A stretch of 50,924 nt of DNA from an uncultured Planctomycetales bacterium (GCA_947305735.1 CAMZEO010000004.1:1-50924); one strand, 5' to 3'; counted from the first letter of the stretch, positions 39,661-50,685 are shown. Notes: generated from the sequence alone by a model not told the origin. Translations and numbers: made by a program.

Positions 39661-42600
39661 TTAGCGTCGCGCGAAAACTTTGGCGAGATACCTGCCGGTA
39701 ACGGAGTCGGGATTGTCGGCGATTTCCCGAGGCGAGCCCGTCGCGACGACCGTTCCGCCGGCGTCGCCCGCGCCGGGACCGAGGTCGATGATGAAGTCCG
39801 CCGATTTGACCACAAGCAGATTGTGTTCGACGACGACGACCGAATGTCCCGCTTCGACCAGTTCGTTGAGACGATCGAGCAACTTGACGACGTCGGCGAA
39901 ATGCAGCCCGGAAGTCGGTTCGTCCATGATGAACAAACAAGGTCCTTTGCGCGTCGACGAAAGGTACGACGCCAGCTTCAGTCGCTGAGCCTCGCCGCCT
40001 GAAAGCGTGTTCGCCGGTTGCCCCAGTCGGATATAGTCCAGCCCGACGTCGATTAGACGCTTGAGTTTCTGTTGAATTTTCGTTTCGCCGCGGAAGAATC
40101 CAAACGCTTCTCGCGCCGTCATTTCAAGGGTTTCGGCGATGTTGCGACCGCGGATCGTCACGTCGAGTATTTGCCGCTGATAGCGTTTGCCGTCGCAGAA
40201 CGGACAACGCTTGTAGACGTCGGCGGCAAACTGCATCGGCGTGTGGATAAATCCTTCTCCTTTGCACGCGTCGCAACGTCCTCCGTCGACGTTGAAGCTG
40301 AAATGACCGGCGTTAAAAAGTCTGGCTTTGGCTTCCGGCGTTTCCGCGTACAAGTTGCGTATGTCGTCGAAAATCTTGAGATACGTCGCGGGGTTGGAGC
40401 GCGGCGAACGACCGATCGGCGACTGGTCGAGGAGCGCCACCTCGTCGATTTTTTCAGCTCCGGAAAGCTTTTTGTAGGGCAGACCGGATTCGACGGAGTT
40501 CAGGTTGCCGTCAAGCTTCGAACGCAACGCGGGATAGAGCGTTTCCTGAACGAGCGCGCTTTTGCCGGCTCCGCTCACGCCCGTCACGACGCACAGACAA
40601 CCCAGCGGAAAACTAACGTCGACGTTCTTTAGATTGTACCCCGACGCGCCGCTTAATTTGAGGCGATCGCCTGATAATTCGCGTTTGCGCGATCCGCCCC
40701 CTCCAAGACGGCGACCCGAAAGATAGCTCCCCGTGAGCGAATTGGGATCCGCCTTGATTTCTTCGACCGTTCCTTCAAAAACGATTTGACCTCCGTCCAG
40801 ACCCGCGCCGGGTCCGAGTTCGACGATTTTGTCCGACGCTTCAAGAAGCGTTTTGTCGTGGTCGACGACGACGACGGTATTTCCGCGATCCCGAAGATCG
40901 TCGATCGAACGGCGCAGTTTCTCCGAATCGCTCGGATGCAAGCCGGTCGACGGTTCGTCGAGAACGTATAGCATATCGACAAGATCGGAGCCGAGCGAGG
41001 TCGTTAATTTAACGCGTCGACTTTCGCCGGAGCTGAGCGTGGAGACGGGGCGCTCGAGCGTCAAATAGCCCAATCCGACTTTTTCAAGGTATTCAAGGCG
41101 CGAGCGAGTCTCTTTGAGCAGGTCTTTTCCCGCTTCGCGTTGGTAGGGAGAAAGCTCCCAGGAATCAATCGTCCTGATAAGATCCGAGATCTGCATCGAC
41201 GACAATTCGTGGATGTTTTTGCGCGCGATTTTGACCGCGAGAGCTTCTTTTCGCAACCGCGCGCCCTTGCAGACGGGGCAGACGCGTTTGATTTGCCAAC
41301 GGTTCAGGAAGACGCGGATATGCATCTTGTACTTTTCTTCGAGCAACGATTGCAGAAATCCGTTAAGACCTTTATAACCGAGTCGGCTCGAACCGTTGAG
41401 AATCGTCGCGACTTCCTTTTTCGTCAACTGCGCGAAAGGCGCGTCGACGCGCGTCCCCAACTGGTCGGCCAATTCGAGAAATTCGCGTATTTTCGAACGG
41501 TACGTCGCGTTGTTCCACGGCGCGATCGCTCCTTTTTCAATCGACAGCGTCCTGTTGGGAAAGACGCGATCCATGTCGAACGCCGACCACCATCCGTTAC
41601 CCAGGCAGATCGGACAGGAGCCTTTGGGACTGTTAAAGTTGAAAAGATTGGGCTCGACGTCGGGAAAATCGATTCCGCATTCTTCGCAACGAAGATTTCT
41701 GCTGAATCCGAACGCCGTCCAGGTCGCTCCGTCGATTGTTTTCGGAAGACCCCGCGTTTCGCCGTCTTGCGGGGCGTCGGGATCTTTGAGCGAGCGTTCT
41801 CCTTCGACGAAAACCCAACATCGTCCGCCGCCTTCGTCAAACGCTTTTTCAACGGAGTCGACCAAACGTTTTTCGTCGACCTTGCCGAGCGTCACTCGAT
41901 CGAGCGCGAACAAAACGGGAGGGGCTCCGGGATTCTTTTCGATGGCGTCGCGTTTGTCCAAATAGCGCATCAAACTGCGGTCGTCCCCTTCGGGATCGAG
42001 CATTAGAACGCGATAGTTCGTCTTCATTTGAGACGTTTCGTCGTCGTCAAGCTGTTCGTCGCCCTCCGATTGACCTTGACGAGAAGAACTTCGAAGACCG
42101 AGAGCCGCGAAATTGTCTTCTTCGGGGGAATCCGTCATGGCTCCGTAAAGCAAACGGACGACTTGGTACTGACTCTCGGTGAAATCGTTTTCATCGCGAA
42201 GATCATGGAGACCTCCGTCCGCGACGATTCGAAAGTAACCCCGAGCGAGCCATTCCTGTTTAAACCCGTTAAGACTGGCGGGAAGCGACTGAAGCGAAGG
42301 AGCGAACGCGATGATCGCGCGCGAACCGTCGGAAAGAGAACCCAGCGTTTTGACCGTCGACTCCGGAGAATGACGCCGTATCCGTTTGCCGCAACTGCGG
42401 CAGTACGGCTCGCCGATCTTTCCGAAAAGCTCGCGAAGATAATCGTTGGTTTCCGTCGCGGTTCCAACCGTCGTCAGCGATTGGGGATTGGGCGTCTGCG
42501 CGACGACGGCGACCGCCGCGAGGATTCCGTCGACCGAGTCGACGTCCGGCTTGTCGAATTGTTCCATACGCTGACGAACGTAAGGGGAAAGACATTCGAC

Positions 42601-42795
42601 GTAGCGCCGCTGACCTTCCGCGAAAAGCACGTCGAACGCTAACGAACTTTTACCGCTGCCGCTCACGCCGCAAAAAGAGGTGATCTTGTTGTAAGGAACG
42701 TCGAGATTAACCGACTTTAGATTATGTGTTCTCGCGCCTCGAATGGAAATGCGGCCTGTTCTTATCGGTCGATTGGCGTGGTCGGTCATTGTCAA
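39661..42795 (-). CDS. UvrA-like excinuclease ABC subunit A, divergent member
   Basis: Two ABC ATPase modules (GVSGSGKSSLAFDVLFAEGQRRYVE; GVSGAGKSALVQETLYPAL), LSSGESRRVKL and LSGGEAQRLKLASYL signatures, CDACKGEGFI...CPFCDGKRYQRQILDVTIRGRNIAETL zinc module. Confidence 0.9.
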   Translation of the reverse strand: MTMTDHANRPIRTGRISIRGARTHNLKSVNLDVPYNKITSFCGVSGSGKSSLAFDVLFAEGQRRYVECLSPYVRQRMEQFDKPDVDSVDGILAAVAVVAQTPNPQSLTTVGTATETNDYLRELFGKIGEPYCRSCGKRIRRHSPESTVKTLGSLSDGSRAIIAFAPSLQSLPASLNGFKQEWLARGYFRIVADGGLHDLRDENDFTESQYQVVRLLYGAMTDSPEEDNFAALGLRSSSRQGQSEGDEQLDDDETSQMKTNYRVLMLDPEGDDRSLMRYLDKRDAIEKNPGAPPVLFALDRVTLGKVDEKRLVDSVEKAFDEGGGRCWVFVEGERSLKDPDAPQDGETRGLPKTIDGATWTAFGFSRNLRCEECGIDFPDVEPNLFNFNSPKGSCPICLGNGWWSAFDMDRVFPNRTLSIEKGAIAPWNNATYRSKIREFLELADQLGTRVDAPFAQLTKKEVATILNGSSRLGYKGLNGFLQSLLEEKYKMHIRVFLNRWQIKRVCPVCKGARLRKEALAVKIARKNIHELSSMQISDLIRTIDSWELSPYQREAGKDLLKETRSRLEYLEKVGLGYLTLERPVSTLSSGESRRVKLTTSLGSDLVDMLYVLDEPSTGLHPSDSEKLRRSIDDLRDRGNTVVVVDHDKTLLEASDKIVELGPGAGLDGGQIVFEGTVEEIKADPNSLTGSYLSGRRLGGGGSRKRELSGDRLKLSGASGYNLKNVDVSFPLGCLCVVTGVSGAGKSALVQETLYPALRSKLDGNLNSVESGLPYKKLSGAEKIDEVALLDQSPIGRSPRSNPATYLKIFDDIRNLYAETPEAKARLFNAGHFSFNVDGGRCDACKGEGFIHTPMQFAADVYKRCPFCDGKRYQRQILDVTIRGRNIAETLEMTAREAFGFFRGETKIQQKLKRLIDVGLDYIRLGQPANTLSGGEAQRLKLASYLSSTRKGPCLFIMDEPTSGLHFADVVKLLDRLNELVEAGHSVVVVEHNLLVVKSADFIIDLGPGAGDAGGTVVATGSPREIADNPDSVTGRYLAKVFARR

Positions 42796-43804
42796 CTTTC
42801 TATCAACTTATCGTCTTCTTTGTTCGCGCCGTTTAATCGCGAACGTATTTCAAAACGAAGGTTCCCCCTCGCGCGGGGCGACTGCTTGCGCCGAAACGCC
42901 GTCGGACGCTTTTTTTCGGACGCAATCTGCTTAATTATAGGACTGTTCTCGGTTTCGTCCAATCCCCTCCCCCTTGTTTTCTTAAAATCCAGGTTTTTTA
43001 GAACGCTGCGTCACGATCCTATCGACGTCTTTTTCGGATCGGCGCTCTCCTGTTTCGCGACGAGGTCGGAGCGAGGTTTCGCACCGATTTTGCGTCGGAA
43101 TAGTCAAGTAACGACGCGTTTTTGCGTTGTCGTCGAATTGGAATCCGGCGACTGGACGTAGGAAGTTCCTCCGCGGAAAAGTATGGATGGGAAAAGTTCG
43201 GGATGGGACGGGGCGTTGGTTCGGACGACGGGAATTTGGAAAGCGGAGACGAAACTGGAACGTTTTCGTCGAACGCTATGAAAAAACAATGACCTTTTCG
43301 CTTTATCAGCCTTTAGGTCGCGGATTTTTTCGTTGATTTTACTGGTCGTTTCCGGAACGCAGGAGGCGTCTCGGCGTTTTTTCTGATGACTTTTCTTGAT
43401 ACCCGCCCGAGATCGTATTCCGCAATCTCGCGGCGAAGAAGGGCGCTCGCCCGCCGCGCGGATTCGTTTCCAACGCCGAGCAAGTTGCCGCGCGGTCTTT
43501 ACCATAGTCGCTCGTCGCAATGTAACCGATTCAAAACTTGTTCGCTTGACGGGACGATCTCCCGTAAAACAACCGCGGCGATATTGAAGCTTTTTTCGTC
43601 GCGCGACGCTTCATACCCGCTATTAGCGGCGTCTTTACGATTATGTTGGAAAACGACGATTGCGTTTGCGGCTTTTTCGATTGAACTTCAATCGTTATTT
43701 TCTCTGTGTCTTACTTGTTTTGTTCATTTTAAAAAACAAGCGTTCCATTGGGTAGTTTTTTTTTCTTACGGCGCTATAATTGCCAATAGTGACGAGACGT
43801 CCGT

Positions 43805-43827
43805 CGCGCCTTCTTTCTGAAGGCGCG
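43805..43827. repeat. Perfect hairpin CGCGCCTTC-TTTCT-GAAGGCGCG in the uvrA-like/ftsH intergenic region
   Basis: 9-bp stem and 5-nt loop read directly; no T tract on either side. Confidence 0.8.
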
Positions 43828-43989
43828 CGGTCGACTTGATTTTCCACGCGAGCAAGATAGTAGGATAAAAACGTCGCCGATCGTTTTGCGCGACGATTGA
43901 CATAATATTACGCCGAGGCGCGCGACGCGGCGATCTTAAACGCGCGCCGTTTGCGAGAACGATCGCTAATTTGAACACAGAGGCTATCA

Positions 43990-46662
43990 ATGAGCAATCG
44001 ACCGCGTTTTAGCAGCCGGTTTGAAGATAGGCGCTCGAACGTCTTGTTTGGCGTTCGACGCGACGACAAAGACGAACGTCCGATCAGCGACGATCTGTAC
44101 GATCGGATTCCCGAGCGTTTCAAAAAACCCAGGGACGAGGACAAGCGCGGCGACGAAAAGAAAGACGACGCCTTCCATAAGATTCGTCGTCCCGATCGAA
44201 GAGACGATCCGTCCGAATCAAAACCGTTCCAATCTCAGAATTCGGGCGGAGACGGAAACGGCTCGGGAATTCCCCCGCGTCGTTCCGATTTTTCGAAGGT
44301 AATCTTTATCATTTCGCTCGTAGCGCTTGGATACTTTGCTTATCAGTCGTTCTATGTGGAGAAATCGACCGAAATTACCTGGACCGCGTTCAATAATCTG
44401 CTGGATTCCAACCAAGTCGAGTCGGCTCTTCTCAAGGGATCGCGCCTTTCGGGCGAGTTGCGAGGCGTCCCCGAACTTGAATATTGGCCCGACGTCCTGC
44501 CCGACGGAAAAGCCGTGTTCGAAGCGCTTGTCGAACAGTACGATCGCGCGAATCCGGAGCTCGCCAGGAAGTTCGATCGAGGGCTGGAAGACCGGCTTGG
44601 AACCGAAAAACTGACGGTCGCGCGCAAGAAGACGACCGACGCGTCGGGAGCGTCCGTCGTTCAACTCGACCTGACGCTCGAAGACGGCTCCGTCTTTAGG
44701 AGCGTTAATTTGCCCGGTTCCGCTACCGAGGACGAGGAGAAAATTGCGAAAGAATCGTTGGCGGAGAGCTACAAACTAGGGCTTAAGTTGAATCAGCGTT
44801 GGGTGTTAAAAGACGCCGATCGCAGGAGCCGCGCCGCCAGAGGCTCCAAAATTATGGTCGAAGTCAAGAGCGGGAAAGCGGTTCGCAAAATCTTTTGCAA
44901 AAGATACGTTTGCGAGGCGCCCGCGTTCGCGTTTTCCGATCAGTCGATCGACAAGCGTTTGCGCGAAAGACTTCAGTCTTATTCGTCCGACGCGCCTTCC
45001 GACAGTTCCTCCTGGATTATGATGATTTCGGTCGGCGTTTCGATCCTGTTTCTTGTCCTGCTGTTCCGAATGTTCCGCAACACCAGCGAGCAAATGTTCG
45101 GCGGAGGCATGGGCGGAATTGTGAAAAGTCTGGCCAAACGGTACGAACCCAATTCGTCCAAGCGCGTGACTTTTGAAGACGTCGCGGGAATGGAATCCGT
45201 CAAGGCGGAACTCGTCGAGATCGTCGATTACCTGAAGAACCCCGCAAAATACGAAAGAATGGGCGCCAGGGTGCCGAAAGGAACTTTGTTGTTCGGCCCT
45301 CCGGGAACCGGCAAGACTCTGCTCGCAAGAGCGGTCGCCGGAGAAGCGAACGTGCCCTTCTTCTCGATTAACGGTTCGGAATTTATCCAAATGTTTGTCG
45401 GCGTCGGAGCGAGTCGCGTGCGCGACCTGTTCGCAACCGCGAAAGAAAACGCGCCGTCGATCCTCTTCATCGACGAAATCGACGCCGTCGGACGCCAGCG
45501 CGGCGCCGGAGTCGGAGGAGGTCAGGACGAACGCGAGCAGACGCTCAATCAGATTCTTAGCGAGATGGACGGGTTTGCTCAAAACGATTCCGTTATGGTC
45601 ATGGCGTCGACGAACAGACCCGACGTCTTAGATCCCGCGCTCATGAGACCGGGACGTTTCGATCGACACATTACGGTCGGACGACCTTCGATGAAAGGTC
45701 GCGTCGACATTTTCAAAGTCTACTTGAAGAAGATTCCGTATTCCTCCGACGTCGACGTCGACAAACTCGCGAAGACTTCCGCCGGGTTTACGGGCGCCGA
45801 CATTCGAAATTTCGTCAACGAGGCGACGCTTTGGGCGACGCGCAACAACAAAGACGTCGTCGAAGCGTCCGATTTCGATTTCGCGTTCGAAAAAATATCG
45901 CTCGGACTTAAGCGCGACGAGATTATTTCTCCGGAAAACAAACGCAAGACGGCGTATCACGAGGCCGGGCACGCGCTCGTCGGCTGGTTCATGCCAAACG
46001 GCTCTCGCGTTCACAAGATCACGGTCATTCCGCGAGGGCGAGCGCTCGGCGTCACGTGGAGTTTGCCCGACGACGATCAGCTCAATTACGACGAGTCGGA
46101 AGCGCGCGCGACGCTAGCGCACCTGCTTGCCGGACGCGCCGCGGAAATTCTCGTCTACAACGAAAACTCTTCCGGCGTCGAAAACGATTTGCAACGCGCG
46201 ACCGAGTTGGCGAGAAACATGGTCACGCGTTGGGGGATGAGCGAGACGTTCGGTCCCGTCGCTTATCCCGATACGGAAACGCACCCGTTCCTGGGGCGCG
46301 AAATGTCCACAGGAACCCGATCGTACAGCGAAGACGCCGCGAGACTTATCGACCTGGAAGTGCGCAAAACGATAGAAGCCGCCGACGAAACGGCGAGGAA
46401 TCTCCTCATTGAAAAGCGCGATTTGTTCGAAGCGCTCGCCGACGCCCTGGTCGAGGAGGAAGAACTCGACGAAGCGAGAATTCGCGAGATTCTCGGTCCT
46501 TCGCCCAACGACAAAAAGGACGAGGAAGCAAAACAAGAAGAAAACGCGTCCGGAGAACCGTCAAGCGGAGATTTCAAGGAGGTCGACGGAGCGATCGAAC
46601 CGATTTCCATCGACCTTGACGGGGATTCCGACGACATTTTTGAAGACGCGGAAGAGCGTTGA
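43990..46662 (+). CDS. ftsH: ATP-dependent zinc metalloprotease FtsH
   Basis: [78 protein letters not shown]; two TM segments. Confidence 0.96.
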   Translation: MSNRPRFSSRFEDRRSNVLFGVRRDDKDERPISDDLYDRIPERFKKPRDEDKRGDEKKDDAFHKIRRPDRRDDPSESKPFQSQNSGGDGNGSGIPPRRSDFSKVIFIISLVALGYFAYQSFYVEKSTEITWTAFNNLLDSNQVESALLKGSRLSGELRGVPELEYWPDVLPDGKAVFEALVEQYDRANPELARKFDRGLEDRLGTEKLTVARKKTTDASGASVVQLDLTLEDGSVFRSVNLPGSATEDEEKIAKESLAESYKLGLKLNQRWVLKDADRRSRAARGSKIMVEVKSGKAVRKIFCKRYVCEAPAFAFSDQSIDKRLRERLQSYSSDAPSDSSSWIMMISVGVSILFLVLLFRMFRNTSEQMFGGGMGGIVKSLAKRYEPNSSKRVTFEDVAGMESVKAELVEIVDYLKNPAKYERMGARVPKGTLLFGPPGTGKTLLARAVAGEANVPFFSINGSEFIQMFVGVGASRVRDLFATAKENAPSILFIDEIDAVGRQRGAGVGGGQDEREQTLNQILSEMDGFAQNDSVMVMASTNRPDVLDPALMRPGRFDRHITVGRPSMKGRVDIFKVYLKKIPYSSDVDVDKLAKTSAGFTGADIRNFVNEATLWATRNNKDVVEASDFDFAFEKISLGLKRDEIISPENKRKTAYHEAGHALVGWFMPNGSRVHKITVIPRGRALGVTWSLPDDDQLNYDESEARATLAHLLAGRAAEILVYNENSSGVENDLQRATELARNMVTRWGMSETFGPVAYPDTETHPFLGREMSTGTRSYSEDAARLIDLEVRKTIEAADETARNLLIEKRDLFEALADALVEEEELDEARIREILGPSPNDKKDEEAKQEENASGEPSSGDFKEVDGAIEPISIDLDGDSDDIFEDAEER

Positions 46663-46664
46663 CG

Positions 46665-47138
46665 ATGGCGATTCCAACAAGCCCCCCCGAAAAGGGAAGA
46701 ATCGCGGGCGTGGATTACGGCGACGCGCGAATTGGCGTCGCCGTGTGCGATCCCGAGAGAATCATGGCGTTTCCCTACGAAATCTACCGTCGCCGGAATG
46801 AAAAGCTCGATTTGCGATATTTCCAAGAGCTGGTCAAAAAGGAGGGGATCGTCCATTTTGTCCTCGGTCTGCCCCTTCGCAACAACGGGGAGATTAGCGA
46901 CAAAGCGCGCGACGCGATGGATTTCGGCGACAAATTAGCCGAAGCGACCGGCGTCTCGATCGACTATATGGACGAGCGTTTTACAAGCCGCGAGGCGGAG
47001 TATTATCTGCGTCTGGGCAATCTTAACGCGAAGCGCCGCAAGGCGAAGCTCGACGCCGTCGCCGCGCAAATTATCTTGACGACTTATCTTGAAAGAGGGT
47101 GCGTCGGAACGGTCGATTTCGCGCCGCTCGACGATTGA
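46665..47138 (+). CDS. ruvX: Holliday-junction resolvase-like RuvX/YqgF
   Basis: GRIAGVDYGDARIGVAVCDPERIMAFP, FVLGLPLRNNGEISDKA, YMDERFTSREAE, KAKLDAVAAQIIL. Confidence 0.92.
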   Translation: MAIPTSPPEKGRIAGVDYGDARIGVAVCDPERIMAFPYEIYRRRNEKLDLRYFQELVKKEGIVHFVLGLPLRNNGEISDKARDAMDFGDKLAEATGVSIDYMDERFTSREAEYYLRLGNLNAKRRKAKLDAVAAQIILTTYLERGCVGTVDFAPLDD

Positions 47139-47264
47139 CGCGAGCGTTTTCCGAGACGTTGAAATCCGGAGTTCGCGTCCCGTCGTCGGAGGCGCGATTG
47201 TCGGGGCGGTCGGCGCGTCGAAAAAAACGTTGAGGAGAACTCGCGTCGAGCCGCGTTGAAAGAA

Positions 47265-47305
47265 TCAAAAGAGCCGGGGAGAGAGCGGACGTCTTTTCCC
47301 GGCTC
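47265..47305 (-). terminator. Rho-independent terminator of the enolase-superfamily gene
   Basis: Minus strand: gagccgggaaaagacgtccgctctctccccggctcttttgattc. Confidence 0.65.
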
Positions 47306-47335
47306 GCGTCGTTTCGTCGTTCGCTCGATCGACGG

Positions 47336-48499
47336 TTATTCGCGAACGTATTCAAATTTGTCGACGACGTGTTTGCTCATCTCGTCAAGGTTTGGTTCGG
47401 CGCCGATTCCGGGTTCGTCCCATAGCTCGACGCAACGGAAATCGCGCGCGGGTCTGTTCTTTTTTTCGTCGCCCGGCTCTTCGACCAGCGTCGTTGTAAG
47501 CGCGGGAACGAGGTCGTATTCGAACAACTCTTCAAACCGGACGTAGTCCGTTGGAAGAACAAAATTGGACGTCGACGCGAGCGCCGCCAAATGTCGAAAG
47601 CCGAGCGACGATTGAAGATCAAATCCGGCGTAACAGCCGACGCCTTTGGACTCCGCAAGTTTCGCGATTCGACGCGACTCCGCGAGACCGCCCGCGCGAC
47701 CGGGCTTTAGGCAGACGTAGCCGCACGCCTCGACGTCGAAGGCAATTTCCGCGTCCGCGAGCGATTCGATCGATTCGTCCAGACAGATCGGGGTGCGAAT
47801 TGTCTGCTTGAGCATGGCGTGAGCGACGAAATCGCGCGGATTGAGCGGTTGTTCCAGGCAAACCAGCGAAAAATCGTCCATGCGGTAAAGCGTGTCGGCG
47901 TGCTTGTCCAATTCCAGCGCTCCTTCGACGTCTACTTGCAACTGCAGCCACGACGGATAGTCCACGCGCGCGAAACTCACGACCTGAACGTCCCAGCCGG
48001 GTCGGATTTTTAGAGAGACGCGTTTGAAATTCTCGTCGCAAGCGCGCTGCAAGCCCGAAAAAAACTCCTCGCGTTGAACGGAACGGTCGAACGTCAGACC
48101 TATTTTCAGCGGTTTCTTTTCGCCACCAAGGACTTGCCAGAGCGGCTTGTTCAACTGGCGCGCGTTGAGGTCCTGCCACGCCGTCTCGACCGCCGCTTTC
48201 GCGAATTTGTTGCCTCGAACGCGAGAATACGTTTCTTCCAACACGTCGACGCTCGCGAGACCGCCTTTCTCCAAAACGCGCGGCGCTATCTGATCGCGAA
48301 GCGCGACGAACGTTCCGCCGGACCACTCGCTTGTCGTCAACGGCGCGTTGCCGGGCGCGACTTCGCCCCAGCCCGACGTCCCCTGGCTTTCCATACGAAC
48401 GACGACGACGTCGCAATGGTCGATTGACGCGTCGGCGACGCGCGCGGGTTGTTTCAGAGGAAGTCTTAACAAATAACCTTCGAGACGATCGATACGCAT
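47336..48499 (-). CDS. Enolase-superfamily (muconate cycloisomerase / OSBS / N-acylamino acid racemase-like) enzyme
   Basis: RVSLKIRPGWDV, VDVEGAL, CLEQPLNPRDF, TPICLDESIESLADAE, GYVCLKPGRAGGLAESRRIAKLAESKGVGCYAG. Confidence 0.85.
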   Translation of the reverse strand: MRIDRLEGYLLRLPLKQPARVADASIDHCDVVVVRMESQGTSGWGEVAPGNAPLTTSEWSGGTFVALRDQIAPRVLEKGGLASVDVLEETYSRVRGNKFAKAAVETAWQDLNARQLNKPLWQVLGGEKKPLKIGLTFDRSVQREEFFSGLQRACDENFKRVSLKIRPGWDVQVVSFARVDYPSWLQLQVDVEGALELDKHADTLYRMDDFSLVCLEQPLNPRDFVAHAMLKQTIRTPICLDESIESLADAEIAFDVEACGYVCLKPGRAGGLAESRRIAKLAESKGVGCYAGFDLQSSLGFRHLAALASTSNFVLPTDYVRFEELFEYDLVPALTTTLVEEPGDEKKNRPARDFRCVELWDEPGIGAEPNLDEMSKHVVDKFEYVRE

Positions 48500-48818
48500 G
48501 ATTTTAAGGGCTCCAAAAAGGGTTGACTCTCGACGATCGCCTTTTTTCGCGCGACGTCGCCCCTAATTGTAGCAAAACGCGGTTCCGGCGCAAGTTCTTT
48601 TTAAACGATTGGCGCGTTTGCGGCGAACTTCTTTGACGAATTTAGCCGAAATTCAAAGATTGTTAAAAAAAAAAGTAAGTTTTGTGACGATTGTGACGAT
48701 TTTAACGAACAAGAGTGTTTCCAAGGCGACGCGCCCGTTTGCCGAGGGGACGAATCCGCTTTTCACTGACCAGTTTATTGTTTGCGCGAATGCGCGTTTT
48801 TGGATCGGAACGTTTATC

Positions 48819-50609
48819 ATGGATTGGATGAAAATCGCAGTCGCGGGAGTCGCGGTCGTCGCTTCCTGCGGAGTCGCCCAACGCGGTTGGGCTCAGGAGC
48901 CGACGAATCAGACGATTCTCGGACGAACCAGGATTGTGGGGGAAACAAGAGCGACAAACGCCGCCGAACCTGTCTTTTACGTGCCTTCCGCTCGCGAACG
49001 GTCTTCGGTTGACTCCAATTATCAGGGCTATTTCGTTCCCTCGTCCTCGCAGGTTCGATTTGTCGAACCGAAAAACCCGTTTGAATCGAACGCGTATCTG
49101 GGAACGCGATCGGACGCTCCCGCTCCTATTTCGCCCGAAGGCTATAACGCTAGATTGTGCCGGTTTGAGGAACGCGTCGCGATGCCCGCTCTCGAACAAG
49201 AGGAGGACGGCGCTCTTCCAGTCGTTACTGGAGCCTTAGCTTCGAGTTCCGTCGCGTCGGACGCGCTTTTCGATTTCGGCGATCTTGAAGAAGCGCCCGT
49301 TCCCACGACGGTTTCCGCTCAAACTGCGACGGAAATGTCCGCGCCCGCGATCGCGCCGTTGAGCGAGGCGTCGACTTCGCTTCCGATAACCGCGCCATCG
49401 GAGCCCGATCTCATCGTTTTCGAGTCGGTGCCGCAACCTGTCGATTCGACGGGAAAAACTCCGCTTCCGTATCCGACAAAACCTGCGAACAGAGTCGGAA
49501 AGACGCGTCCAATTAATGTGCCGACGATTATTCCGAAAGCGAAAAGTTCCCGCGAGAACAGTTTTGCGAATCCCGCCGCCTCCGGACGGTATTACGCGTC
49601 CGGTATGGGACGCGCTTCTCGACGGTTCCAGCCCGCGCGCGGACCTTTCTACGACTCGGTTATGGGCGCGATTACTGGCGCGCCCAACTCGACGACCGGG
49701 GGAACTAACTCGGCGACTGAAGGACAGACCGCGCGTTCCGGGTCCGATCCTGGTCGGCAAACGCTTCCAAACGATTTCACCCTCGTCAATACGAGCGTCG
49801 ATTCCGGCGTCGATTCCGTTCCTCCCGCGCCGTCGACCGCGCCGAGTCAGGACTCTTCCCCCGCCGAGTCGAAAACAAGCGTCGCGAACGCGACCGTCGC
49901 GATCGACGCGACGGGATCGATTGACTCGAGGAAAACTACCGGATTCCCGGAATACGCGTTTGGCGAGGGAATTGCCCTCAACGAGCCGCGCGTAATGTCC
50001 GGACTCGTCGCCGACGTCGAATATTTGGGTTGGCAGACGGAACTCTGCGATTCTTCTTCGATTTCGACGATTGGATCGGGGCTTCGTTCGCGACTTGGTT
50101 TTCGCGCCGTTTCCGGTTGGGATATCGACTGGAACTATACCTATTTTGACGGAAGTAAAACTCGCGCTTCGCAAAGCGCCGACGTCAATCTCGCCGAGTA
50201 TGGTCTCGAATTGGGAAAATGGAGTTGGCGTTACGATAGCGGGATTCGACCATTCGTCGGGTTCCAATGGTCTCAACTTAATCAATCGTCCTCGAAAGGC
50301 GGTTCGAAGCACGACTCTTACGGAATAAGGTTTGGAGCGGAGTGGAAACGCGATCTTCGCTGGAATTTCCAAGCCTTCGCGCGCGCGTCGGGCGTCGTCG
50401 GCGTCGGCCAGACCGGATCGCAAGGCGTTTACTATACGGACGGCGCGGGAGCCGCGGAAACCGCGCTTGGTTTGGCGTGGAGAAAGGGAAATTTCCAGGC
50501 GCGCGGAGGTTACGAGTTTAACGACTGGTTCAACGCCGCCAAAGTCTCGGGGAAAAACAACGATTTTATGGCGTACGGATGGTTTGTCGGCTTGTCTTGG
50601 AACCATTAA
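48819..50609 (+). CDS. Secreted protein with long Pro/Ser/Thr-rich region and C-terminal outer-membrane beta-barrel-like domain
   Basis: ATG at 48819 (MDWMKIAVAGVAVVASCGVAQRGWAQEP signal peptide). C-terminal alternating aromatic/polar strands (GWDIDWNYTYFDGSKTRASQSADVNLAEYGLELGKWSWRYDSGIRPFVGFQWSQL...AYGWFVGLSWNH). Confidence 0.65.
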   Translation: MDWMKIAVAGVAVVASCGVAQRGWAQEPTNQTILGRTRIVGETRATNAAEPVFYVPSARERSSVDSNYQGYFVPSSSQVRFVEPKNPFESNAYLGTRSDAPAPISPEGYNARLCRFEERVAMPALEQEEDGALPVVTGALASSSVASDALFDFGDLEEAPVPTTVSAQTATEMSAPAIAPLSEASTSLPITAPSEPDLIVFESVPQPVDSTGKTPLPYPTKPANRVGKTRPINVPTIIPKAKSSRENSFANPAASGRYYASGMGRASRRFQPARGPFYDSVMGAITGAPNSTTGGTNSATEGQTARSGSDPGRQTLPNDFTLVNTSVDSGVDSVPPAPSTAPSQDSSPAESKTSVANATVAIDATGSIDSRKTTGFPEYAFGEGIALNEPRVMSGLVADVEYLGWQTELCDSSSISTIGSGLRSRLGFRAVSGWDIDWNYTYFDGSKTRASQSADVNLAEYGLELGKWSWRYDSGIRPFVGFQWSQLNQSSSKGGSKHDSYGIRFGAEWKRDLRWNFQAFARASGVVGVGQTGSQGVYYTDGAGAAETALGLAWRKGNFQARGGYEFNDWFNAAKVSGKNNDFMAYGWFVGLSWNH

Positions 50610-50638
50610 GCGCGATTTAAAACCGGTCTGAAGCGGAA

Positions 50639-50685
50639 GACCGTCGGCAGTCGAAAATTTGAGGACTGTCGGCGGTTTTTCTTTT
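50639..50685 (+). terminator. Rho-independent terminator after the beta-barrel protein gene
   Basis: gaccgtcggcagtc gaaaatttgag gactgtcggcggtttttcttttt. Confidence 0.75.

Noticed and set aside
49236-50606. 456-aa minus-strand ORF
   Set aside because: Antisense to the signal-peptide-bearing beta-barrel protein gene; no domain recognised.
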